A stretch of 64,000 nt of DNA from Litorimonas sp965205225 (GTDB taxonomy: Bacteria > Pseudomonadota > Alphaproteobacteria > Caulobacterales > Maricaulaceae), in NCBI GenBank assembly GCA_965205225.1, contig CBDBFZ010000002.1, positions 620,001 to 684,000 of the forward strand. Reading direction: 5' to 3'. The notes beneath the pieces are model-generated. The model worked only from the letters and a program-made list of their open reading frames with translations, searched no databases and was not told the origin of the DNA. Made by a program: the position numbers and the translations under genes. Shown in pieces: positions 6,914-15,117 of this stretch (position 1 is the first letter of the stretch; each line of letters begins with the position of its first letter).

Positions 6914-9900
6914 ATGAGCTTTAAAGACTTTATCGAGAAGTGGGAGAAAACGGGTGCAAGTGAGCGCGCGAACTTCCAACCCTTCATGATTGAACTCATG
7001 GCGCTACTAGATGTCGAACCCGTTAAAGGTAGCACCGCAACCCAAAAAGCGGATGACTATGCCTTTGAACGGCCTGTCATAAACCGTATCTCTAACACGA
7101 CGAAATTTATAGATTTCTACCGCAAAGCCTCCTTTGTAATGGAAGGCAAACAGGGCAGCGACAAGCAACAAAAGCCTAAAGACACATTGCAATATGAGCT
7201 GGTAACGGGTCAGCAATTCCCAAAGGATCAACGTGTTGGGACCGCTCGGCGGGGTACGGCGGCATGGGTCACAGAGATGATGAAAGCCCGCCAGCAAGCT
7301 GAAATTTATGCCCGTAATTTAGAGGCTGACCAAGGCCTACCGCCCTTCATAATAGTTGTCGATGTTGGTTATATCATTGAGCTTTACGCGGACTTTTCAG
7401 GGCAAGGAAAGTATGAGCAGTTCCCCAATAAAAAAGATCATCAAATCTATATGAATGACCTTTTACGGGAGGATATTCAGAAGCTTCTGAAGACGATTTG
7501 GACCGACCCGCAGAGCCTCGATCCTTCGCAAAAAGCCGCTAAAGTCACGCGCGAAGTCGCAATTGAATTGGCTGAACTCGGCAAAAGCTACTCCAGCGAT
7601 GAATACGATCCTGAGACCGTAGCGAAGTTTTTAATGCGCTGCTTATTCACCATGTTTGCAGAAGATGTGGAGCTTATTCCTCGCCTCAGCTTTGAGACCC
7701 TTCTTAAAGAGGCACGAGACAGCGGGAACTTCAAAAGTGTTGCTCCATTGCTTGAAGAACTATGGACAAAAATGGATCAAGGCGGGTTCTCTACCGCTAT
7801 CCGTGAAGATCTCATGAAATTTAACGGCGGGCTTTTTCGGTCAGAAAAAGGTGGAGCCATTAGAGCCTTGCCCGTCAATCAAGTACAGCTTTCGCTACTT
7901 ATTAGGGCTGCTGAAAAAGACTGGAGGAACGTCGAGCCGTCCATTTTTGGCACCCTTCTGGAGCGCGCATTGTCGCCAAAAGCGCGGCATAAACTCGGTG
8001 CGCATTATACGCCACGCCCCTATGTCGAAAGGCTTGTGGGGCCAACAATTATTGAACCGCTTCGCGCCGACTTTGACGCCGCTAAAGCGGCGGCTGTGGC
8101 TCTGCTAGAGAAGAAAGACCCAAAGGCAGCGCGGCAAGTCATCAAAGATTTTCATCATACGCTTTGCACTATCCGCGTGCTTGACCCAGCCTGTGGCTCA
8201 GGAAATTTTCTTTATGTCGCGATGGAAAATATGAAGCGGCTTGAAGCTGATGTGCTTAAACTGTTGGAAGACTTGGGCGAGAATGAACCTCGCCTTATGC
8301 TAAAAGGTGAAACCGTCGACCCGCACCAATTCTTGGGTTTAGAGATCAATGAATGGGCAGTCTGGGCCGCAGAGCTTGTCCTTTGGATTGGGTATCTACA
8401 ATGGCATTTTAAAACATTCGGCAATGCAGCGCCGTCAGAACCCGTATTAAAAGACTTCCATAACATTGAGAAGCGTGATGCATTGCTTAAGCTCGACGGC
8501 AAAACGCTACACACAGATGAAACAGGTAAGCCATTTACTAACTGGGACGGAGAGACCTACAAAATTTCTTCTGTGACGGGTGAACGCGTTCCCGATTACG
8601 ATGCTCAAGTTGAAGTTTACAAGTTCGCAAAAGCATCAATTGCGGAGTGGCCTGACGCTCACTTCATCATAGGCAATCCCCCATTCATTGGGCGCAGAAA
8701 CATCCGCAAAAGTCAGACTGATAGCTACTTGGAAGCTCTAGGAGAATTATACGACAAAGTACCAGAGAACAACGACTACGTTATGTACTGGTGGTATAAG
8801 GCCGCTGAAATCCTCAAAGCCAAAAGCCGCAAAAAAATTCGCTTGAGACGGTTTGGCTTCATCACGACGAATTCAATCACCCAGTCCTTCAATCGAAAAC
8901 TTGTTTCCAAATATACCTCTGGTGACAAATCTCCTCTCTCCTTTGTTTTTGCAATTCCTGACCATCCTTGGGTCGATAGCTCTGATGGTGCGGCTGTGAG
9001 AATTGCCATGACTGTTCTGGCTTCAGAAACCAAAACAGGGCGAATAATGAAAGTCGAATCTGAAATAAAATCTGATAATGAAAGTGTTGGCTACAACATT
9101 CATTTTTCTACGAAGTTGGGGCTTATTCACTTAGACTTATCTATCGGACCAAATTTAGTCGGAACCAAAAAACTTAAGTCTAACCAAGGTCTTAGTTCCG
9201 TAGGCTATCAACTCACAGGGAAGGGATTCGTTCTTACAAAAGCTAGAAAGCAAGCCTTAATATCTAACGAGCCGAGTGCTGAGACCCATATCGGGAAGTT
9301 GCTCACAGGCATTCAAATTCAAAGGCACGATCACGACGAATTTGCTATCAACGTAAGCGGCCTTAAAGAAATGTTTCTGCAAAGAGAATTGCCGCAAACT
9401 TATCAAATTCTTCTTGACCATGTTAAGCCCCATCGAGATCAGAATTCGGTTCCTGCTGCAAGAGAGAATTGGTGGAAATACACGCGCCCAAGGCCTGACT
9501 TTGGTCCTGCTATTGCCAATACTGAAAAATACCTAGTCACATCACTGACCGCATCCAATAGAATTTTCGTTCCAACCGAATCCAGTACAATAGCAGACAG
9601 CACGACTGTTATGTTTGCTTTTGAAAACCTTACCTATCTATCCCTGCTTTCTAGCTATCCTCATCTTTTATGGTCAAAATTTGCTGGTGGTCGTATGGGC
9701 GTTGGTAATGATTTGCGATACAATAAGTCGGTTTGCTTCGATCCATTCCCATTCCCCGACATAACCGAGAGGCCTCTTCTTAAAGCCCGCCTCTCTGACC
9801 TAGGCGAGCGCCTCGATAAACACCGCAGAGACCGTCAAGCAGAACATCCGAAACTGACCCTCACACAAATGTATAATGTGCTGGAGAAGCTTCGCGGAGG

Positions 9901-10387
9901 CGAGACTATCGAGGGTAAAGACAAACAAATATATAATGACGGTTTGATTGGAATTTTACGGCAAATCCATGATGAGATTGACGCTGCAACAGCGGAAGCC
10001 TATGGCTGGCCTGTTAATCTGTCGGATGAGGATGTTCTGAAACGCCTCGTGGCTTTGAACCGGGAACGCGCGCTTGAAGAAGCGAAAGGTCAAATTCGCT
10101 GGTTGCGTCCTGATTATCAAAACCCTGATGGTAATGTCGGCAAAGCCAAAACATCGGAAATGGACTTGGACGAAGTTGCGGTTGCGGATGCCAATACTTG
10201 GCCCAAAGCCTTACCCGAACAAATGGCAGCTGTGCGAGAGGCGTTACTTTCCGCAGGACAAGCCAATGTCGAAGACATCCGCAGTCAGTTTAAACGCGCT
10301 CAAACAAAGACAATCAAAGAGCGCCTCGATACTCTAGCTGCCCTTGGACAAGCAGAAGTTTTAGACGACGGGCGCTACGCCGCTTAA
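6914..10387 (+). CDS. MmeI-like type IIL restriction enzyme/DNA methyltransferase
   Basis: A 1157-residue single-chain restriction-modification enzyme. The N-terminal nuclease domain has D67 and E77-G-K79 (FIDFYRKASFVMEGKQG), a PD-(D/E)XK arrangement as in MmeI. A helical spacer follows. The methyltransferase domain has motif I VLDPACGSGNF (about 421-431) and motif IV IIGNPPFIG (about 584-592), the amino-methyltransferase form that methylates adenine or cytosine N4. The rest would be the target-recognition and C-terminal helical domains. GGAGG stands five bases before the ATG. Such enzymes modify one strand and cut at a distance, so no separate specificity or endonuclease gene is needed. It is adjacent to the relaxase and HigBA, and so probably travels with the element. 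The frame is intact. Confidence 0.85.
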   Translation: MSFKDFIEKWEKTGASERANFQPFMIELMALLDVEPVKGSTATQKADDYAFERPVINRISNTTKFIDFYRKASFVMEGKQGSDKQQKPKDTLQYELVTGQQFPKDQRVGTARRGTAAWVTEMMKARQQAEIYARNLEADQGLPPFIIVVDVGYIIELYADFSGQGKYEQFPNKKDHQIYMNDLLREDIQKLLKTIWTDPQSLDPSQKAAKVTREVAIELAELGKSYSSDEYDPETVAKFLMRCLFTMFAEDVELIPRLSFETLLKEARDSGNFKSVAPLLEELWTKMDQGGFSTAIREDLMKFNGGLFRSEKGGAIRALPVNQVQLSLLIRAAEKDWRNVEPSIFGTLLERALSPKARHKLGAHYTPRPYVERLVGPTIIEPLRADFDAAKAAAVALLEKKDPKAARQVIKDFHHTLCTIRVLDPACGSGNFLYVAMENMKRLEADVLKLLEDLGENEPRLMLKGETVDPHQFLGLEINEWAVWAAELVLWIGYLQWHFKTFGNAAPSEPVLKDFHNIEKRDALLKLDGKTLHTDETGKPFTNWDGETYKISSVTGERVPDYDAQVEVYKFAKASIAEWPDAHFIIGNPPFIGRRNIRKSQTDSYLEALGELYDKVPENNDYVMYWWYKAAEILKAKSRKKIRLRRFGFITTNSITQSFNRKLVSKYTSGDKSPLSFVFAIPDHPWVDSSDGAAVRIAMTVLASETKTGRIMKVESEIKSDNESVGYNIHFSTKLGLIHLDLSIGPNLVGTKKLKSNQGLSSVGYQLTGKGFVLTKARKQALISNEPSAETHIGKLLTGIQIQRHDHDEFAINVSGLKEMFLQRELPQTYQILLDHVKPHRDQNSVPAARENWWKYTRPRPDFGPAIANTEKYLVTSLTASNRIFVPTESSTIADSTTVMFAFENLTYLSLLSSYPHLLWSKFAGGRMGVGNDLRYNKSVCFDPFPFPDITERPLLKARLSDLGERLDKHRRDRQAEHPKLTLTQMYNVLEKLRGGETIEGKDKQIYNDGLIGILRQIHDEIDAATAEAYGWPVNLSDEDVLKRLVALNRERALEEAKGQIRWLRPDYQNPDGNVGKAKTSEMDLDEVAVADANTWPKALPEQMAAVREALLSAGQANVEDIRSQFKRAQTKTIKERLDTLAALGQAEVLDDGRYAA

Positions 10388-10674
10388 GCGGCTACCAGCG
10401 GCTCAATGCCAGACACATCCGTCGTCTCGCGTACCTCGACCAAATCGTGATTGACTTGCATGTTCATCCAATAGGCTGGAGTTGTGCCGAAAGCCTTAGA
10501 CAGACGCAAAGCCGTATCAGGCGTCATGCGTGTTTCACATTTCACAAGACGTTCTATGCGAGTGCGCGGAACGCCTAAGCGTTTGGCAAGCGCGATTGCG
10601 CTCATCTCAAGCGGCGTGAGATAGAGTTCTTTTAGCACTTCGCCGGGGTGCATTGGGTTTTGTAACAAGCTCAT
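10384..10674 (-). CDS. higA: HigA-type antitoxin, XRE family
   Basis: About 96 residues from the ATG at 10674, chosen because AGGAG (10681-10685) is six bases upstream; another ATG at 10680 would be too close. The protein opens with NPMHPGEVLKELYL, the HigA signature. A helix-turn-helix follows (SAIALAKRLGVPRTRIERLV) and then ALRLSKAFGTTPAYWMNMQ. It should neutralise the HigB-like toxin encoded just upstream and repress the operon through the palindrome at 10976-10994. Its stop codon overlaps the convergent restriction enzyme's end by four bases. Confidence 0.9.
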   Translation of the reverse strand: MSLLQNPMHPGEVLKELYLTPLEMSAIALAKRLGVPRTRIERLVKCETRMTPDTALRLSKAFGTTPAYWMNMQVNHDLVEVRETTDVSGIEPLVAA

Positions 10675-10685
10675 ATCCATCTCCT

Positions 10686-10967
10686 CTAGTGGTAGTCGAT
10701 GATTTCGACATCTTCGGGGCCGTTTGGAGTCCAGCGAAAACAAATCCGCCATTTCCGATTTATGCGTACAGAATGTTGTCCGGCTCTATCGCCTTTCAAG
10801 GCTTCCAAATGGTTGCCCGGCGGAAAACGTAAGTCTTCCAAAACGACAGCAGCATCTAGCGCCGTTAGCATTGCAGTTGTACGTTTAACTAAGTCAGACG
10901 GGAAACCTTTCCCAAAAGACCCAGACATCGCGCGCTCTGCTAACTTGCCTTTTACACTCTGTATCAC
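10686..10967 (-). CDS. higB: HigB/RelE-type toxin
   Basis: A 93-residue protein of RelE/HigB size. The conserved features LEDLRFPPGNHLEALKGDR, HSVRINRKWRICFRW and DVEIIDYH all match the HigB (GraT-like) subgroup. These toxins cleave ribosome-bound mRNA. The toxin-first order and the five-base gap to higA are typical of higBA. The palindromic operator lies just upstream. No damage is visible. Confidence 0.9.
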   Translation of the reverse strand: MIQSVKGKLAERAMSGSFGKGFPSDLVKRTTAMLTALDAAVVLEDLRFPPGNHLEALKGDRAGQHSVRINRKWRICFRWTPNGPEDVEIIDYH

Positions 10968-10975
10968 TGGATATA

Positions 10976-10994
10976 TGTATCATCATATGATACA
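10976..10994. promoter_or_regulatory. palindromic higBA operator
   Basis: TGTATCAT-CAT-ATGATACA is a perfect 8-bp inverted repeat nine bases before the higB start. A related half-site, TGTATCAC, lies a little closer at 10960-10967. The position and symmetry fit autoregulation by HigA. Confidence 0.65.
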
Positions 10995-11157
10995 TTTTAC
11001 AAGGGATATAAATTCTCATTTGCTGCTTTAGAAAATGGGATACAAAACAGCCTATTCAATGGGCTACTTTTTGGATTCTTGACCAATCTAACTAATTGTT
11101 TTATATAGTAAAAACCAGAATGATTTCTTCCGTGTGGGGGCACCACAATTTCTTTTA

Positions 11158-11890
11158 GGGTCATGCCTAGTTGATCGGCTCCGCATAGTGATCTAAGTCA
11201 CTGTATGCAATGAAAAATCATCACTCAAAAGGTTCGCATCTGTCCGAGCGCAAAATTCGGGGGGTCGTTCGCTGCTTCGCCGCTGATCTGACAGCCCTGC
11301 AAACAGCCCAACTGACAGGGCTTAACCGTAACACCATCAACCGGATCTACCGCGCTCTTCGCGAACGCATCCATTGGGCCTGCGAGGCGGACAAACCCTT
11401 CTTCGGCGTGGGCGAGGTTGATGAAAGCTATTTCGGCGCAACCCGCGTCAAGGGCAAACGCGGGCGCGGGGCCTATGGCAAGACCACCCTGTTTGGCATC
11501 TACGAACGGGCCGGGCGGGTCTATACCGAGATCGTGCCAGACTGCTCCAGAGCCACCCTACAGGGGATTATCCGGGGTAGGGTTAACCCGTCTTCCATCA
11601 TCAACTCCGATGGCTGGCGCGGCTATAACGGACTTGTGGATATAGGCTATGGTCATTATCGGGTAGATCATTCCAGGGACGAGTTCGCCCAGGGCCCAAC
11701 CCACATCAACGGCATCGAAGGCTTCTGGGGGCTGGCCAAGGTGCGTCTAGCGAAGTTTAAGGGCGTTCCAAAACACACCTTTCATCTACACCTGAAGGAA
11801 ACGGAATGGAGATATAATCACAGGCTTGAAGACAAGTACAAAACCCTGTTATGATACTTCAGAGAAAATCCAATCAACTAGGCATGACCC
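11158..11890 (+). mobile_element. IS1595-family element, complete
   Basis: Inverted ends GGGTCATGCCTAGTTGAT (11158-11175) and its perfect complement (11873-11890) enclose a single transposase gene. The size is about 733 bp. The immediate flanks (TTCTTTTA and TAGAAAAT) do not form the 8-bp duplication expected for the family, so the site may have recombined since insertion. Confidence 0.85.
11210..11854 (+). CDS. IS1595-family (ISXO2-like) transposase
   Basis: A 214-residue protein with a short N-terminal helix-turn-helix (LTALQTAQLTGLNRNTINRIY). The DDE/DDN catalytic core typical of ISXO2-like transposases follows: GEVDESYFGATRVKGKRGRG, then SIINSDGWRGYNGL, then HINGIEGFWGLAKVRLAKF. It lacks the N-terminal zinc-ribbon extension of longer members. 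The frame is intact inside matching inverted repeats, so the copy may be active. A scrap of a related transposase is found at 28441-28497. Confidence 0.9.
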   Translation: MKNHHSKGSHLSERKIRGVVRCFAADLTALQTAQLTGLNRNTINRIYRALRERIHWACEADKPFFGVGEVDESYFGATRVKGKRGRGAYGKTTLFGIYERAGRVYTEIVPDCSRATLQGIIRGRVNPSSIINSDGWRGYNGLVDIGYGHYRVDHSRDEFAQGPTHINGIEGFWGLAKVRLAKFKGVPKHTFHLHLKETEWRYNHRLEDKYKTLL

Positions 11891-11915
11891 TAGAAAATTA
11901 ACACAGGAAAATTTC

Positions 11916-12344
11916 ATGATAACTTATGACAATGTTAGTTTGGGTATGGCACTCCCCAATATCGTCAAAAAAATTGATCAAAGAGTCATAACCCGAAATG
12001 CCGTCGCTTCACTGGATTTTAATCCCATCCACACAAATCCAGAATGGGCCAAACAGGTTAATCTTTTAGGTAAAGGAACAACCATAGCGCACGGCTTGTG
12101 TACCTTTTCATTTATGATTTCCGTTGTCACCGATTGGTGTTATAAGGACGGTGGATTTATAACAGGACTCGATAGTAAATTTATCGCACCGGTAAGACCT
12201 GGAGACACAATTACATGCAAGGGTATTGTTACTGAACTTCATCCCAGAAATAGAACTAAAAGTTTTATCGTTATAAACCTCGAAGCCGTTAATCAAAGAG
12301 GTGAACAGGTTGCTATTGCAGATGCCAAGGTTACGCTGAATTAA
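11916..12344 (+). CDS. MaoC-like hot-dog fold hydratase
   Basis: 142 residues from the ATG at 11916, with AGGAAA upstream; in-frame codons further upstream lie inside the IS1595 end. The MaoC/R-hydratase motif is visible as D-x-N-P-I-H (SLDFNPIHTNPEW, about residues 28-40). GTTIAHGLCTFSFM and PVRPGDTITCKGIV follow, as in single-domain MaoC dehydratases acting on enoyl-thioesters. It stands alone between two insertion sequences, in AT-rich DNA, with no lipid or polyketide genes nearby, so its substrate cannot be inferred. It may have been carried in by the IS pair. Confidence 0.75.
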   Translation: MITYDNVSLGMALPNIVKKIDQRVITRNAVASLDFNPIHTNPEWAKQVNLLGKGTTIAHGLCTFSFMISVVTDWCYKDGGFITGLDSKFIAPVRPGDTITCKGIVTELHPRNRTKSFIVINLEAVNQRGEQVAIADAKVTLN

Positions 12345-12369
12345 CCCGAGTCGACTTCGTGAACACTTT

Positions 12370-12633
12370 TTATTGATCAACAAGCATTCCAATGTATTGA
12401 TGCGCAGACGCGGGCTTGCTTGGCGATCCATTTGCAGCGCCGCGTCCGGCCCGATGACGTCCTCGCTATCCTGGCCGACCTGTTCACTCAGCAAGGCACG
12501 CCAGAGCCCATTGGATCGGACAATGGGGTCGAGTTCAAGGCGAAGGCCGTACGGGACTGGCTGGGCCAAATGGCGTGAAGACACTCTACATCGAGCCGGG
12601 GAGCTCGTGGGAGAATGGGTATGCTGAGAGTTG
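12370..12633 (+). pseudogene. IS3-family transposase (OrfB) remnant
   Basis: The plus strand reads IDAQTRACLAIHLQRR, DDVLAILADLFTQQG, IGSDNGVEFKAKAV and, after a frame change at about 12577, TLYIEPGSSWENGYAES. These are consecutive pieces of an IS3-type integrase core (the second D and the E of DDE). Both ends are missing and a frameshift is present. It is not the same copy as the neighbouring IS3 element on the opposite strand. Confidence 0.75.
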
Positions 12634-12875
12634 ACTTACGCCTGAGGAAAGGATGAACCGGGGTGTTCAAGTGCCCATACCTAGCCTTCAGACGTTCCAG
12701 TCTCTCACGGGGAATTTTTTCGGACTTATTCATCTTACATCCCCAATCCTTTGTGGCATAAGATTGTATGCCATCACTGTTTCAAAATCGATTTTTCCGA
12801 TTAATGTTGGTGTTGACTGACCTGCCCCTCTTAGGTGGTCCACCTTTTAAGTTAGAGTTTGGTGGTTATGGTCCG

Positions 12876-12920
12876 CCCTGTTGGCCTGACCGGAACGAAG
12901 TGTAGGTCAGGCCAACAGGG
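12876..12920. repeat. perfect 15-bp inverted repeat inside the IS3 end
   Basis: CCCTGTTGGCCTGAC (12876-12890) and GTCAGGCCAACAGGG (12906-12920) are perfect complements around a 15-base loop. It lies just beyond the end of orfB, where it could stop transcription, but no T-run follows on either strand. Confidence 0.6.
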
Positions 12921-12949
12921 TGTGGCAAGACTGTTTCTGGGGCGGGTGG

Positions 12950-13724
12950 TTTATAGCCGAGAGAGCTATGCGGCTTGATGGTGTTGTAATGGTGCCGCCA
13001 ACGTTTAATCAGGATTTTTGCCTCCTTGAGCGTGTAGAAGATTTCTCCATTTAAAAGCTCGTCGCGAAGCTTCCCGTTGAAGCTTTCATTGTATCCATTC
13101 TCCCAAGGTGACCCAGGCGTGATGTAAAGCGTTTGAACCTTCCATTTCTCACGCCATCAAGCACCGCTATGGCTGTGAACTCAGATCCATTATCTGAGCG
13201 GATGTACTCCGGCGGTCCATACCTAGTGAATAAGTCAGTGAGAACAGCCAGCACATCATCATGTTTGAGGCTCCGTTGCACATGGATAGCGAGACATTCC
13301 CGTGTGTACTCATCAATGACAGTGAGCATACGAAAGGCTCGACCATCATGGGTGCGGTCGGCGACAAAGTCATAGGACCAGACATGACCCTTATGTTGAG
13401 GTCGATGTCTGACGCAGAGGCCGTCATTAAACCATAACCGCCCGCGTTTAGGATGTTTTGTGGGACTTTAAGCCCTTCACGCCGCCATATACGTTCAACT
13501 CTTTTGAAGTTGACCGTCCAACCTTCTCGCCTGAGCAAAGCTGTAATCCGACGATAGCCATATCGGCCATATTCTGAAGCCAGGCGGATAATGTCAGCTG
13601 TCAAAACCGCTTCATCATCTCGGATGACCATCGGTTTTCTTTGCGTAGAACGGTGCTGACCTATCGTCTTACACGCGCGTCGCTCGGAACATCCAAGCGC
13701 CGCCCGCACATGATCGACAGCCAA
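12950..13724 (-). pseudogene. IS3-family transposase OrfB, frameshifted
   Basis: The first part (13724 to about 13440) reads DHVRAALGCSERRACKTIGQ, then YGRYGYRRITALLRREGW. A frame change follows near 13440, after GLKVPQ. The catalytic core continues in another frame as LTVIDEYTRECLAIHVQRS and IRSDNGSEFTA. A second change near 13150 leads to TLYITPGSPWENGYNESFNG and then RWRHHYNTIKPHSSLGYKPP. All three DDE blocks survive, but at least two frameshifts make it inactive. Confidence 0.8.
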
Positions 13725-13741
13725 TCGGCGGCGTGCAGGGC

Positions 13742-14041
13742 TTAGTACTTTCCCTCGATAGCCTCTTTCAAGATCAAAGCATCCAGAGTGAGATTGGAGA
13801 CCGCTTTGCGCAGCCGTTGGTTCTCTTTCTCCAAATCTTTTAACCGACGAGCCTGCGAGACTTTCAAGCCTCCATACTCACGGCGCCAGCGATAGTAACT
13901 TTGTTCTGATACGCCAAGGGATCGACAGATCATACCTGTCTTCTCGCCTTGAGCTAATCGAACTTCGGCCTCTCGCAGCATCGCGATAATCTGTTCTGGG
14001 GTGTAGCACCTTCTAGCCATAATGTGCTCCTTCAAGCTCAA
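13742..14041 (-). CDS. IS3-family transposase OrfA
   Basis: A 99-residue protein whose likely true start is the ATG at 14020 (MARRCYTPEQIIAMLREAEV). The helix-turn-helix is visible (GMICRSLGVSEQSYYRWRREYGG), followed by a leucine-zipper-like coiled coil (LKDLEKENQRLRKAVSNLTLD). OrfA provides DNA binding for the OrfAB transposase. OrfB behind it is broken, so this protein is an orphan that might at most inhibit related elements. Confidence 0.85.
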   Translation of the reverse strand: MSLKEHIMARRCYTPEQIIAMLREAEVRLAQGEKTGMICRSLGVSEQSYYRWRREYGGLKVSQARRLKDLEKENQRLRKAVSNLTLDALILKEAIEGKY

Positions 14042-14189
14042 ATAGCCAAATCTCTAACTTTTAAAATGAATCACTTTTAAGAGGGAAGGCCAGGGCTCCC
14101 CTACACGCCGTTCCGGGCCGCGAAGGCAGGGCGGACCATAACCGCCAAACTCTAACTGAGCGGGTGGACCACCTAATGGAGGTAGGTCA

Positions 14190-14501
14190 GGCTACGATCG
14201 GACAATTTAGACCTGTCAAAGACGGATATGAAGGCACGATTTAGACCCTATCGATAGCGCGCAAGGTGCGCTTCATTGCTAATGATAATAAGAAGGGAGA
14301 TGGAAGCCCTGACTTCTTTGTTAAGACTGGCCAATGCGATCTTGGCATGGCCTAGCGCGAAGAAGCCAAGGAAACATCCAAATCTTACTTGCACGTATTG
14401 CTGATGATCCCAGCTTTGCAGGGCCGGTCAACGCAGCGCTTTTTGATAGGGACGGTAAAGCCGATCTTGTTTGGTCGCGCCCGAAGCGTGACGCAGATTA
14501 A
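14190..14501 (+). pseudogene. DUF736 family protein, disrupted
   Basis: Directly after the IS3 end the + strand reads A-T-I-G-Q-F-R-P-V-K-D-G-Y-E-G-T-I, then a TAG, TLSIARKVRFIANDNK, SPDFFVKTGQCDLGMA, a second TAG, REEAKETSKSYLHV, a frame change near 14400, DDPSFAGPVNAALFDRDGK and ADLVWSRPKRDAD-stop. This is a full-length DUF736 protein (usually MATIG...), with only the initiating ATG replaced by the IS. DUF736 genes typically accompany relaxase and conjugation genes on alphaproteobacterial plasmids and ICEs, so this marks the element that also carries the relaxase. Confidence 0.75.
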
Positions 14502-14562
14502 ATTAGTGTAAGCAGCCTGCCACCGCTCTATGATAAGACCGGATAAGCACTTTCCTGGTATG

Positions 14563-14597
14563 AAATGTCGGACAACACGCATTTTTGTCCGACATTT
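14563..14597. promoter_or_regulatory. 11-bp inverted repeat upstream of hipB
   Basis: AAATGTCGGAC (14563-14573) and GTCCGACATTT (14587-14597) are perfect complements around 13 bases. It lies about 80 bases before hipB, and could be a distal operator or the terminator of the decayed DUF736 gene. There is no clear T-run. Confidence 0.45.
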
Positions 14598-14632
14598 GTA
14601 ACATTTCTGGCAGAGCAGAACGAGAAAAATTG

Positions 14633-14667
14633 CTAATTGCCATATTTGTCATATATTAAGCAATTAG
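14633..14667. promoter_or_regulatory. candidate hipBA operator
   Basis: CTAATTGC (14633-14640) and GCAATTAG (14660-14667) face each other across 19 bases in a very AT-rich stretch immediately before the hipB start. Hip antitoxins bind such inverted repeats over their own promoter. Confidence 0.5.
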
Positions 14668-14676
14668 GTGACATAT

Positions 14677-15117
14677 ATGGCCATGAAGATAAGTTCAATC
14701 AATGCGCAACACGCACTGGAGCAACTGGGTGAAAACCTCAAGATAGCCCGTCTGAAAAGGCGTATCTCCCTTCAGGATTTCGCTGATCGCACAGGGGTGT
14801 CAAAACGAACAGTCAGCCGGTTGGAAAAAGGCGAAAATGGCGTCAGTATTGGCGCGCTCGCCGCAGCATGTCTGGTGCTTGGCGAGCTGGACCGCATTGG
14901 GATGTTTTTGGATCCCAGCTCTGACGATACGGGTCTGCTTTTGGACAGGGATAACCTACCAAAGCGGATTGATAGCAGCAGCGCGGGGTTTGGCGATGGG
15001 TCGGGCGGCGGCGGGGGTGCCGCCGCGGGCGCGGGATATGGCGATGAGTCGGGCAGTGGTGCGGGCGCGGGATATGGCGATGAGTCGGGCACGAATGATG
15101 AAGGGGTCGGTTTCTGA
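14677..15117 (+). CDS. hipB: HipB-type XRE antitoxin with glycine-rich tail
   Basis: About 146 residues from the ATG at 14677; a GTG at 14668 and an ATG at 14683 are also possible. The helix-turn-helix is LGENLKIARLKRRISLQDFADRTGVSKRTVSRLEKGENGVS, followed by IGALAAACLVLGELDRIGMFLDPSSDD, as in HipB-like partners of HipA. Past about residue 100 the protein turns into a low-complexity tail of G, A, S, D and Y with two copies of GAGYGDESG. Most HipB proteins instead end in a short basic segment. The stop overlaps the hipA start (TGATG), so translation is coupled. The tail could be a degradation signal or an expansion of the GGCGGG-rich DNA. Confidence 0.8.
   Translation: MAMKISSINAQHALEQLGENLKIARLKRRISLQDFADRTGVSKRTVSRLEKGENGVSIGALAAACLVLGELDRIGMFLDPSSDDTGLLLDRDNLPKRIDSSSAGFGDGSGGGGGAAAGAGYGDESGSGAGAGYGDESGTNDEGVGF

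Larger units (their letters stand above)
12818..14189 (-). mobile_element. decayed IS3-family element
   Basis: Long imperfect inverted ends are visible. The left starts TGACCTGCCCC and continues TTAGGTGGTCCACC...AGTTAGAGTTTGG. The complement of the right end reads TGACCTACCTCC, then the same blocks, for about 60 bp. Inside are orfA (intact) and orfB (broken). The right end falls immediately before the second codon of a DUF736 gene. A perfect 15-bp hairpin lies at 12876-12920. Confidence 0.8.

Noticed and set aside
10976..10994. Palindrome considered as an IS target or attachment site
   Set aside because: Its place directly before higB and its half-site repeat fit a toxin-antitoxin operator better.
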